Shown: piece after piece, positions 1 to 7,213 of the stretch
How positions within the stretch are numbered: position 1 is the stretch's first letter
Layout of the letters: the number at the start of each line of letters is the position of its first letter
Assembly (NCBI GenBank): GCA_021799495.1
Contig: JAJZAI010000005.1
Span: forward strand, 1 to 64,000
DNA: 64,000 bases
Reading direction: 5' to 3'
Source: Deltaproteobacteria bacterium
GTDB taxonomy: Bacteria > Desulfobacterota > Binatia > Binatales > Binataceae
Translations under genes and position numbers: made by a program
The notes under the pieces: model-generated
The model's database searches: none
What the model saw: only the letters and a program-made list of their open reading frames with translations
Told to the model about the DNA's origin: nothing

Positions 1-270
1 CGGCGCCGGACGCTGAGCGGATTGCGGCGGCGTTGGTTTGAGCGGCGGCGCCGGCGGCGGCGACATCACGCCGCTGCGCGCGCCGGCTGGCGCATGCCGG
101 GTGACGCTGACACGGGCTGGCCGGGCGCCGAGTCCGAGCACGCCGGAGCGCGGCGCGCTCAGCACTTCGATCGCCACGTCGTCCTGTTCGGCGCCGAGCT
201 GCGCCAGAGCCTGGCTAATCGCCTCGTCGATCGTCGAGGCGGTAATTTCGATAGAGTCGCTGGAGCTCAT
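1..270 (-). CDS. jag: Jag/KhpB RNA-binding protein, N-terminal part (cut by window edge)
   Basis: The first 90 codons of a gene that runs off the left edge. The N-terminus (SIEITASTIDEAISQALAQL, then a conserved GVLGLG segment) matches the Jag_N domain of the SpoIIIJ-associated protein Jag/KhpB, which in full also carries KH and R3H RNA-binding domains. These are not visible here because the gene is truncated by the window. A Pro/Ala-rich linker begins near residue 65. The ATG overlaps the yidC stop codon in an ATGA arrangement, so the two are translationally coupled, and yidC-jag adjacency is conserved across bacteria. Identification is firm from motif plus context. Confidence 0.88.
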   Translation of the reverse strand, partial: MSSSDSIEITASTIDEAISQALAQLGAEQDDVAIEVLSAPRSGVLGLGARPARVSVTRHAPAGARSGVMSPPPAPPLKPTPPQSAQRPAP

Positions 271-1937
271 GTGGTCGGCGGCAATTGTTGAAATTCGCGA
301 TTGAGCACGAACTGCTGGGCGATGCCGAGCAGGTTCGAGGCAAGATAATAGAGCGTTAGTCCAGCCGGCAAGTTGACGAAAATCAGGCTGAACACGATTG
401 GCATATACATCATCATCTTCTGCTGGCCGGGGTCGGGCTGCTTCGGCGCCATCCATTGTTGCAGAAAGCCGGTGACCACCAGCAATCCGACCAGCACCGG
501 TATTCCATGACAATCCAGATACGGCAACCGCGGCATCCACGAAACCGGCATGCAATCCGGGGCCGAAAGATCTTTGATCCAGCCGAAGAACGGAGCGTGC
601 CGCAGTTGAATCGCGTTGAGCAGCGCCTCGTACAACGCGATAAAAACCGGCAACTGCACTCCCATCGGCAGGCATCCGCCGAGCGGATTGACGTGGTTGC
701 GCTTGTAAAGATCGACCATCTCGCGGTTCAGCCGCTCCTGGTCGTCCTTGAATTTTTCGCGAATCCGCTCGACCTGCGGCTGTAGTCGCTGCATCTTCAT
801 CATCGAGCGCTGGCCCTTGATCGACATCGGCAAGGTCGCCAGCCGCACGATGACGGTCAAGAGGATGATAGCAACGCCGTAGTTGGGCGCAAAATGATGA
901 AATAGCTCCAACAATTGCAGAAACGGCAGCGCGATAATCCCCATCCATCCGAAGTCGATCGCCTTGCGCAGAGCCGGATTCGCCGCTTCGAGGATTTGCA
1001 GGTCCTTTGGTCCGAAATAGACGCGCGTGGAGACGTTCGCAGCGCCAGGGAAAACGATATTCGCCTTGCCTTCGTCGCCCGCATAATCCATCGTGAGCGA
1101 CCCCTCGACCGGCTTTACCGGCATCACGACGGACAAAAAGTAACGATCGCCGAAACCGGCGTAAGTGATCGCTCCGCTAATCGGCGCGACGCCTTTTTGC
1201 AGCGCCTTTTGCATCTCGGTGATCGATTTGTTCGCGATATCGGCTTGAATCTCGGGAATATCGCGATAGCCGGCGCCAGCGGCCAATGGACGGCTCATCG
1301 AGACGCCAATGCCTGCGGGTTGCGCTCCGGTCGCGGCGGCGGCGCTGGCGTCGAGATCGAAAACATAGCTGCCGTTGCGGAAGACGAAGGTTTTGCGCAG
1401 CGTCAGGCCGTTGGGAGTGGTTCCGACGAGAGTTAGTTTGATTTCGCCGCCCGCCGTGGCGGAAAGATGGCCGGGAGCGTCGCTCGTATAGATCACGCCG
1501 GCGTCGTCAACCGAAGCGCCGGAACGTTCGACGATCAGTCCGAGCGGATAGCGTTCGGCCTGCGGCATCATCTGATAGGGCGGGCTGTCGGCGGCGCTGG
1601 TCGTAAGGTATTTCTTGAGCAGGAAACTGTCGATGCGGCCGCCGCGCGTGGTGATTTCCGCGCGATAAAGGTCGGTGTCGATAACGATATATCGTGATGG
1701 CGCGGCCGAAATCGCCGTTGCAGGCGCGGATTCTGGCGCCGCCGAAGGCGCCGACGCTGCCGAGGCGCCGCCGCTGGCCGCACCTTCGGGCGTGGCGAGG
1801 GAACTCGGCGGCGGCAGCGCCGTGGTCTTCGGATGAGGGTGGGCAAGTTCCGGATGCCGCCATTCAAGTAGTTGATTATAAAGGAAAATGATCCCCAGCG
1901 AGAGGAACAAGGCGAGTAACAGACGGTAGTTGTCCAA
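267..1937 (-). CDS. yidC: Membrane protein insertase YidC
   Basis: YidC inserts and folds inner-membrane proteins, alone or with SecYEG. The 556-residue product has an N-terminal membrane anchor (LLALFLSLGIIFLYNQLL), a Pro/Ala-rich linker, a large periplasmic beta domain typical of Gram-negative YidC, and the C-terminal 60KD_IMP core (about residues 330-545) with several membrane segments and the QLPVFIALYEAL stretch. The start chosen is TTG at 1937, just after an AAGGAAG ribosome site; the frame stays open 40 codons further upstream, but that stretch overlaps yidD and looks non-coding. It lies between yidD and jag in the conserved rpmH block. Confidence 0.95.
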   Translation of the reverse strand: MDNYRLLLALFLSLGIIFLYNQLLEWRHPELAHPHPKTTALPPPSSLATPEGAASGGASAASAPSAAPESAPATAISAAPSRYIVIDTDLYRAEITTRGGRIDSFLLKKYLTTSAADSPPYQMMPQAERYPLGLIVERSGASVDDAGVIYTSDAPGHLSATAGGEIKLTLVGTTPNGLTLRKTFVFRNGSYVFDLDASAAAATGAQPAGIGVSMSRPLAAGAGYRDIPEIQADIANKSITEMQKALQKGVAPISGAITYAGFGDRYFLSVVMPVKPVEGSLTMDYAGDEGKANIVFPGAANVSTRVYFGPKDLQILEAANPALRKAIDFGWMGIIALPFLQLLELFHHFAPNYGVAIILLTVIVRLATLPMSIKGQRSMMKMQRLQPQVERIREKFKDDQERLNREMVDLYKRNHVNPLGGCLPMGVQLPVFIALYEALLNAIQLRHAPFFGWIKDLSAPDCMPVSWMPRLPYLDCHGIPVLVGLLVVTGFLQQWMAPKQPDPGQQKMMMYMPIVFSLIFVNLPAGLTLYYLASNLLGIAQQFVLNREFQQLPPTT

Positions 1938-1950
1938 GAGCTTCCTTGAG

Positions 1951-2238
1951 TTATGCGCCAGCCGGACGCCGCGGCGCCGGATCGTGGCCAAAGCCGCCCG
2001 CCGGACGGCAGCGGCCGAGCCGCCGCACGGCCATCCATCCGCCGGCGAACACGCCATGTTCGCGAATCGCGTCGCGCGCGTATTCGGAACAGGTGGGCGT
2101 GAAACGGCAGGATGGGCCGCACCAAGCCGTCAGCAGCGGTGAAATCAAAACACGATAAAGATTAATCAGGAATATCACAGCATATCGAGGAGCATTTTGC
2201 GCGATGCCGCCGATTCGCGTTTTCGGTCGAACGTTCAT
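1951..2238 (-). CDS. yidD: Membrane protein insertion efficiency factor YidD
   Basis: A 95-residue YidD-family protein thought to assist YidC-dependent membrane insertion at the inner face of the membrane. It shows the family signature CRFTPTCSEYA with its two cysteines, preceded by an amphipathic hydrophobic helix (YAVIFLINLYRVLISPLL). The ATG overlaps the rnpA stop (ATGA), and yidC begins 13 bases after the yidD stop, so rnpA, yidD and yidC are read as one unit. Size is normal for the family. The C-terminal tail is Arg/Pro-rich. Confidence 0.93.
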   Translation of the reverse strand: MNVRPKTRIGGIAQNAPRYAVIFLINLYRVLISPLLTAWCGPSCRFTPTCSEYARDAIREHGVFAGGWMAVRRLGRCRPAGGFGHDPAPRRPAGA

Positions 2239-2573
2239 TGCACGCCAGTCCCCGTCCGCGCCGCGAGCGATCGCACCGCCGCGAGCAACTCGACGCGGAG
2301 CGACGAATAGGGGATGGCGCCCGCGCCCGGCCGCGCAATCACGACCAGCGAGGTCTCTTCCGGCAGCATCGGTCTGAGTTCCAGCCGGTAACATTCGCGA
2401 ATCCGCCGCTTCACTCGATTCCGTACGACCGCGTTGCCGATTCGGCGTGAAATGGTGGCGCCCATCCGTTTGCGATCGCCGGGCGCGAGCCGACCCGCAT
2501 AGACGATGAAATGGGCGGTTTGATAACGCGCGCCGATTCGCTGCAGGCGGAGAAATTCGCTGCGCCGATGCAA
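2235..2573 (-). CDS. rnpA: Ribonuclease P protein component
   Basis: Protein subunit of RNase P, which matures tRNA 5' ends. The conserved core is complete: RRSEFLRLQ near the N-terminus, RMGATISRRIGNAVVRNRVK and the basic RRIRECYR helix. The start is the real problem. The only initiator codon between the rpmH stop and this domain is the TTG at 2573, which has no obvious ribosome site and gives 112 residues. The frame stays open upstream through all of rpmH to a TTG at 2795 and an ATG at 2828, so a Thermus-like long form nested with rpmH is possible. The coordinates given are the minimal supported form. The stop overlaps the yidD ATG. Confidence 0.85.
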   Translation of the reverse strand: MHRRSEFLRLQRIGARYQTAHFIVYAGRLAPGDRKRMGATISRRIGNAVVRNRVKRRIRECYRLELRPMLPEETSLVVIARPGAGAIPYSSLRVELLAAVRSLAARTGTGVQ

Positions 2574-2623
2574 TCGGTCGGCGGCGCCATACGACTGTCC
2601 AGTCCGGCCCTGCGCGTGCGCGC

Positions 2624-2782
2624 CTAGCCGGGCTGCTTCGGCGGAATGGTTATGGTCAGGCGTGCGCGTCCCTTCGTGCGGCGCCGCTTGAGGACGCGGC
2701 GTCCCCCCGGCGTCGCCATCCGGGCGAGGAAGCCGTGCGTGCGCTTGCGTCGGCGATTGTGCGGTTGATAAGTCCTTTTCAT
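2624..2782 (-). CDS. rpmH: 50S ribosomal protein L34
   Basis: A 52-residue, extremely basic protein that matches L34 along its whole length: it starts [14 protein letters not shown], continues with THGFLARM and [10 protein letters not shown], and ends with a short extra tail ([10 protein letters not shown]). L34 is a component of the large ribosomal subunit. It is the first gene of the rpmH-rnpA-yidD-yidC-jag block. It lies entirely inside the open frame of rnpA in a different phase. No dnaA is found upstream; the next gene is a carbonic anhydrase. No strong Shine-Dalgarno sequence is visible. Confidence 0.96.
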   Translation of the reverse strand: MKRTYQPHNRRRKRTHGFLARMATPGGRRVLKRRRTKGRARLTITIPPKQPG

Positions 2783-3011
2783 CGGTCGCGGCCAACTTTT
2801 CTGAGCTTGCGGCAGTCACCGCGCTCATCACCTGTTCGGATACTCGAAAAAGGCGCGCCGGTCTGGCCGCCCATGAACCACTAATCGAACCATACCGCGC
2901 CGTGCGTCGCAAGTCCGCCGGCGGTTATTCGACTATCCACGGGAGCCAATCGCGCGCGGAGATTTAGCGGAAATTCGGGTGCGGGACGATCATGCGATTC
3001 CGCCCGCACGA

Positions 3012-3803
3012 TTACGAAGTCAGCATCGTCACCGTCTGATTGTCGAGGCTATAGACGCCGGCGGCGATCGCCAGCGCGCCCTGTTTGACAAGGCTGCGGA
3101 ACGGCTGCCTGGAGCCGAGGCGCACCGCGGTCAGCAGGGCATGTTGGTTGATTGCGACCGGCAGCACCAAATCCGGATTGTTGGGATCTCCGCCGCTTTG
3201 CCGAACTATGATTCGCGCCTTTCTGACCGCCGGATAGATGATGCGGACGAAATCCGCCGCCGGGCGGGGGTAGCTCTTTACCGCCTCATTGACCGCGCCG
3301 CACTTCTGATGTCCAAGCACCAGCAGTGCCAGGGCGCCCAGATGGTCCACGCCGTAGGCGAGGCTCTGCACGCCGACCAGAGTGTCGCTGTTTCCCGCGA
3401 CCCGCACGACAAACAGGTCGCCGAGTCCCTGGTCAAAAATCAATTCCGGCGGCACGCGGGAGTCGGAGCAGGACAGAATAGCAGCGAACGGCGTTTGCCC
3501 GTATTGGTCCACGCAACTGCGGCGGGTCGAATCTTCGCCCGGATGCTCCTGCTGGCCGGTCGCCCACAGGTCGTTTCCGGCGGCGAGCGCGGCCAGCGCG
3601 TCGGCGGGCGTGGTCGGGCGATTCGGATTGCAATAGACCGTCGGCGCGGCGGCCGCCAGATGAGCCGGCGTCACCATCCAGCATAATCCAGCCATACCGG
3701 CGAGTCCGCCGAGCCGAAGAAACGCGCGGCGATCGATGGATTGGATTCGCGCGAAGGTTGCGGGCCGAATGAGATCGTCGTTTGCGCTGAGTTCGTTTTT
3801 CAT
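3012..3803 (-). CDS. Beta-class carbonic anhydrase with Tat signal
   Basis: Predicted zinc enzyme interconverting CO2 and bicarbonate. The beta-class metal site is clear: CSDSRVPPE at residues 112-120 (Cys112, with the Asp114-Arg116 dyad), then GHQKCGAV with His165 and Cys168. Residues 24-53 form a twin-arginine signal (DRRAFLRLGG followed by a hydrophobic stretch and AHLAAAA), so the enzyme should fold in the cytoplasm and act in the periplasm. The ATG at 3803 is chosen because the extra 73 codons upstream are AT-rich, Phe/Asn-biased and unlike the gene. It is transcribed towards rpmH, about 230 bases away, and is probably a separate unit. Confidence 0.9.
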   Translation of the reverse strand: MKNELSANDDLIRPATFARIQSIDRRAFLRLGGLAGMAGLCWMVTPAHLAAAAPTVYCNPNRPTTPADALAALAAGNDLWATGQQEHPGEDSTRRSCVDQYGQTPFAAILSCSDSRVPPELIFDQGLGDLFVVRVAGNSDTLVGVQSLAYGVDHLGALALLVLGHQKCGAVNEAVKSYPRPAADFVRIIYPAVRKARIIVRQSGGDPNNPDLVLPVAINQHALLTAVRLGSRQPFRSLVKQGALAIAAGVYSLDNQTVTMLTS

Positions 3804-4036
3804 CGGGCCAATCGCCGAAGCTCGAATGCCGACAAGATATGGATGCAGAGTTAGGCCGGTAGTCCAGTAATTGCAATAAGTTCCAAATTTCCCGATAGAT
3901 AAAATAAAGAAATCATCGAATAACCAAAAATTGCAAAAAATTGATCGGGGATTTGCAAAGTTTCCGGCTGGCCGAATAAAGAAAGCCCAAAGCCGCGCGC
4001 GTCGCCGCACGGGCGACGGCAAGGAGGGAGCGATCG

Positions 4037-4645
4037 ATGGGCAAACGATTACGACCAGTGCCGCGCGCCGAGGCGCCGGCGGAAGTGCGGGAAATTTACA
4101 AGGAATTTTTCGGCGACCGCGATCCGGTGGCGAATCCCGGCACCGCGACCGGCACGCCCGGCGATTACTGGACCACCTACGCGCTGGTGCCGGATATCCT
4201 CAAAATGTCGCGCGCGTCGCTGTTGGCGATGTTGCAGCCGGGCCGGGGCCTTGAGCCGCGCTTTCGCGAACTGGCGATTTTGCGCGCCGCGATCGTTGGC
4301 GATTCGCGCTTCGAGTATTCGCAACACCTGAAAGTCGCGCGCATGGTCGGAATTTCCGAGGACAAGCTCGCGGCGCTCAAAGGCTGGGTCACGAGCGGCG
4401 AGTTCGACCCGGCGGAACGGGCGGTGATGGCGGCAGCGGACGAAATGGTCGGGCGAAATTTAATCGAAGACGCCACTTTCGCCAACCTGAAACGCCATTT
4501 CAGCGACGCGCAGATAATGGAGATTATCTATGTCGTCGCGCTCTGGCGGATGCACGGCATGATCGTCCGCGTGCTCCATCTGGAGTACGACGACGACACG
4601 ACGGCGCGGATGCAGGAAATTCCCGCTCCTCCCGCCAAATCCTGA
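4037..4645 (+). CDS. Carboxymuconolactone decarboxylase-family (AhpD-like) protein
   Basis: A 202-residue all-helical protein of the CMD/AhpD superfamily. The core at about residues 70-140 (RFRELAILRAAIVGDSRFEY, then QHLKVARMVGISEDKLAAL) has the typical helix pattern. The CxxC pair of peroxidase-type AhpD is absent, so disulfide-based alkylhydroperoxidase activity is unlikely, and the substrate cannot be told. A good ribosome site (AAGGAGGG) sits 8 bases before the ATG. It is a single gene divergent from the carbonic anhydrase and followed by a short hairpin. This type is common as a stand-alone gene in soil bacteria. Confidence 0.85.
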   Translation: MGKRLRPVPRAEAPAEVREIYKEFFGDRDPVANPGTATGTPGDYWTTYALVPDILKMSRASLLAMLQPGRGLEPRFRELAILRAAIVGDSRFEYSQHLKVARMVGISEDKLAALKGWVTSGEFDPAERAVMAAADEMVGRNLIEDATFANLKRHFSDAQIMEIIYVVALWRMHGMIVRVLHLEYDDDTTARMQEIPAPPAKS

Positions 4646-4666
4646 AATTTGGGCCTTCTCCGGCTA

Positions 4667-4685
4667 TGACCGCCGGTGGCGGTCA
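4667..4685 (+). terminator. Hairpin after the CMD-family gene
   Basis: TGACCGCC and GGCGGTCA form a perfect 8-bp stem around a 3-base loop, 21 bases after the stop codon. There is no T-tract, so it is at best a weak or Rho-assisted terminator. Confidence 0.35.
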
Positions 4686-4945
4686 GTCGCCATCATTATC
4701 TTCCTTTAATTGCTGAAATATGTATCTATTTCTATCTTTTGAGCGTAGATTATGGCAAATTTTTGCTTACGCTTAATCATTATGGAAAGTTATTCCTAAA
4801 ACAACGTAAAATTCATAAAATATGAGCGATCGTGCGCCGAATTTGCGTCTGATTCATGAATCGTACATGTTGTGATTCGCTAAAACGCAATTCAGGAGCC
4901 TATTAGAGATAATTTGTATGGAAGGCTCGGGAGGAGTGCGCGTCG
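4686..4945. other. AT-rich upstream region of the lipoprotein gene
   Basis: About 260 bases, strikingly AT-rich for this GC-rich window, with no credible ORF. It presumably holds the promoter of the interrupted lipoprotein gene; TATTAG and GATAAT near 4900-4912 resemble -10 elements, but no convincing -35 partner is seen. A GGGAGGAG ribosome site precedes the ATG at 4946. Confidence 0.4.
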
Positions 4946-6319
4946 ATGATTAAAGAGACTGGGTGGAGAGAGAGCCTGGGAGTCGTCACCATGGCGGCTA
5001 TGCTGATGGCGTTGGTTGGCGTCAGCGGATGCGGGCCGGATTCAGGCGGAGGGACGACCCCTCCACCGCCGCCTCCGGTGACTGCGAACGCCTGTCAGCC
5101 GGGCAATGCGATGCAGGTCGCGGTGGATAAGACGCACAAGACCGTCACGGCCTACATTCCAAACAGCGATTGGGGTGGAAGCAATAGCACCGGCATCTAG
5201 GTGGTTCCGGTCGAAGGTTCGAGCCATACCTGCCAGGAAATCCCCACCACGGATGACATCAACTCGTGCGCTTACGACAACACGACGCAGCAGGTCGTAT
5301 GCACGTCGAACGACACGAATATTTACGTGATTTCAGGAACCACGATCACGCAGACGCTGAACAGCGGCGGCGTGTTCGCGTATCCATTTACAGGCGGCGG
5401 CTGCGCAACCTGCAATATCGCGATGGGCAGCGGTTATGCGGCGATCGGAATCGGGATGGGACTCGACATCAACGAACTGCCGATCACAGGCTAAGAGTTG
5501 CTCGATCTGACGAATGACACTTTCAGCACGCCACTGCAGGCGTCGGCCGAAATTTCCGAAGCGCCGTCGTTTGATCCCAAGCGCGAGTTGCTGCTTAGTC
5601 CAAATTACGATAACGAGTCGGACGGCGGCTCCGGCGGATATCAGATCGCCAAGATCAATCCTTCGAGAGGGGCGATTTCGCTCTACAATTACTCAGACAA
5701 TACGACCAATCTTGCCAGCTACGCCCCCGATTCCGCAGGCGAAGATTGCTCGACGGGCGTCGCCCTGAGCACGCTCGAATTCAGCAACCAGATGTTCCTG
5801 GCGAATTTGAACAAGGCGACGTATGCCACCAGCGGCTCGCCGCTGACATGGGACGCGCCCAGCCAGATTCAGACGCTGGCCGGATTCGAAACTTTCACTG
5901 CGGGAACGACCGGCATCGCGGTGGCGCCGGGCTCGCATGTGGCGCTGCTGGAGGACGAATACGGCACGACGGCCTTCGGCGCGATCAAACTGCCTTCGAC
6001 TGCCAGCAACGGCGCGCCCTCGGTAGTGGATTGGGTGGTCGCGAACATGCCGAACGATCCGAGCGGAAACGGATGGCTGATGCCGCGGGATCCGCACGGC
6101 CTGACGGCCTATGTGAGCCCGAATTCCAAAAAACCGATCGGGTTGATCACCAATCTGTCGCGGACGTATCTTGCGGTGGTCGATATCAACGCGCTGCTCG
6201 CGGCCAAGCGGGCCGGCGCAACGGATCCGCAGGACCACGAGGTCGATTCGAGCGTCAATCTGTTGAGCACCGGCATCGTGAAGTTCATCGGGATGTGCGC
6301 GACGCCGCCACCGGCGTAA
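4946..6319 (+). pseudogene. Secreted lipoprotein with two in-frame stop codons
   Basis: One continuous frame of 457 codons broken only by TAG at 5198-5200 (codon 85) and TAA at 5492-5494 (codon 183). Nothing is shifted: all three segments are in phase and read as sensible protein. The N-terminus has a signal peptide with lipobox (LVGVSGC, Cys29) and a Pro-rich linker; the rest is rich in Thr, Ser, Asn and Gly with beta-strand-like repeats, suggesting a beta-propeller-like extracytoplasmic protein. I do not recognise the family. It has a strong ribosome site and a terminator, so the unit looks freshly inactivated, or its stops are read through. Both codons are one C-to-T change from a Gln codon (CAG, CAA). 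Confidence 0.7.
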
Positions 6320-6348
6320 CGACGGCCGCTTTCGACAGATCTGTCATG

Positions 6349-6380
6349 CGGCGCGGGCCATCATGGCTCGCGCCGTTTTT
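6349..6380 (+). terminator. Rho-independent terminator after the lipoprotein gene
   Basis: CGGCGCGGGCCA pairs with TGGCTCGCGCCG (one G-U wobble) around a short loop, directly followed by TTTTT. It lies between the convergent lipoprotein and copB genes. Confidence 0.75.
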
Positions 6381-6397
6381 GGCGGCAGCCGCCCGCC

Positions 6398-7213
6398 TCA
6401 GTACCAGACGCGCGTGCCGAAGACGAAACGGGGATCGACCACAAGACCGCCTTCGTTACGGGTGAAGTCTGCGGTTTCGCCGAATGCGCCGGTGTACGCG
6501 AAGCCGAGGTAGGGCGCGAACTTGCGGCTGATTTCGTAACGGATACGCAGGCCGGCGTCGAGTTCGGAAAAGCCGGTTCCGACCGCGCGCGCGGGATCGG
6601 CCTTGGTATAGAAATTCATCTCGGCCTCGGGCTGCGCGATCAGGCGATTGGTGATCAGGATGTCGTAGCTGCCGACCACGCGCGCGGCGAAGTGGCCGGC
6701 GTTGCGTGCGTAAAGCGTCGCCTCGAAATCGAAGAACTCCGGCGCAAGTCCCTCTATTCCCAGCGCGCCCCAATAGCGCGGCGGGCCGGAATCGCCGTCG
6801 TAACGCAAGCCCGCCTGCCAGTCGAAATAGCGCAGGAACGGAATCGGCCGATCGTAGAGCATCTCATGGATGCCGTCGGTCATGCGGCCGCGCTCGAAAA
6901 ATCCTTCGGACTTGAACCAGAGCTTGTTCCAATCCGTGCCGATCCATCCCTGCCCGTCCCATCGCAGCTCCGTATCCGGGCCGTTGGTGCGTCCTTCAAG
7001 CTGGTCGAAGAGGATGTGCGCGATAATCGGATCGTCCATCACCGGCGGATTCCACGAGCTAGCCGGCTCCGTGGCGCTTTGGGGATTCGGCGGCGTGGTT
7101 TGCGCGCGCGCGGCGCCGCCCGCGAACGCGATCGCGGCGAGCAGGATCGCGGAGCATGCGAATGCGGATACACGGAGCCGAGCCTGCGCGCGCCCGCTGG
7201 CGCGGCGCCTCAC
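6398..7213 (-). CDS. copB: Copper resistance protein B (outer membrane)
   Basis: A CopB-family outer-membrane beta-barrel believed to bind or pass copper in the CopAB periplasmic resistance system. The 271-residue product has a signal peptide (ACSAILLAAIAFAGGAARAQ) and then the family pattern: MDDPIIAHILFDQLEGR, WDGQGWIGTDWNKLWFKSEG, YFDWQAGLRYD, and a barrel ending in an aromatic residue (VFGTRVWY), as expected for an outer-membrane protein. The GTG start at 7213 overlaps the copA stop (GTGA), showing tight coupling. The Met/His-rich N-terminal segment of some CopB proteins is missing here; the Met-rich segment is in CopA instead. Confidence 0.9.
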   Translation of the reverse strand: MRRRASGRAQARLRVSAFACSAILLAAIAFAGGAARAQTTPPNPQSATEPASSWNPPVMDDPIIAHILFDQLEGRTNGPDTELRWDGQGWIGTDWNKLWFKSEGFFERGRMTDGIHEMLYDRPIPFLRYFDWQAGLRYDGDSGPPRYWGALGIEGLAPEFFDFEATLYARNAGHFAARVVGSYDILITNRLIAQPEAEMNFYTKADPARAVGTGFSELDAGLRIRYEISRKFAPYLGFAYTGAFGETADFTRNEGGLVVDPRFVFGTRVWY

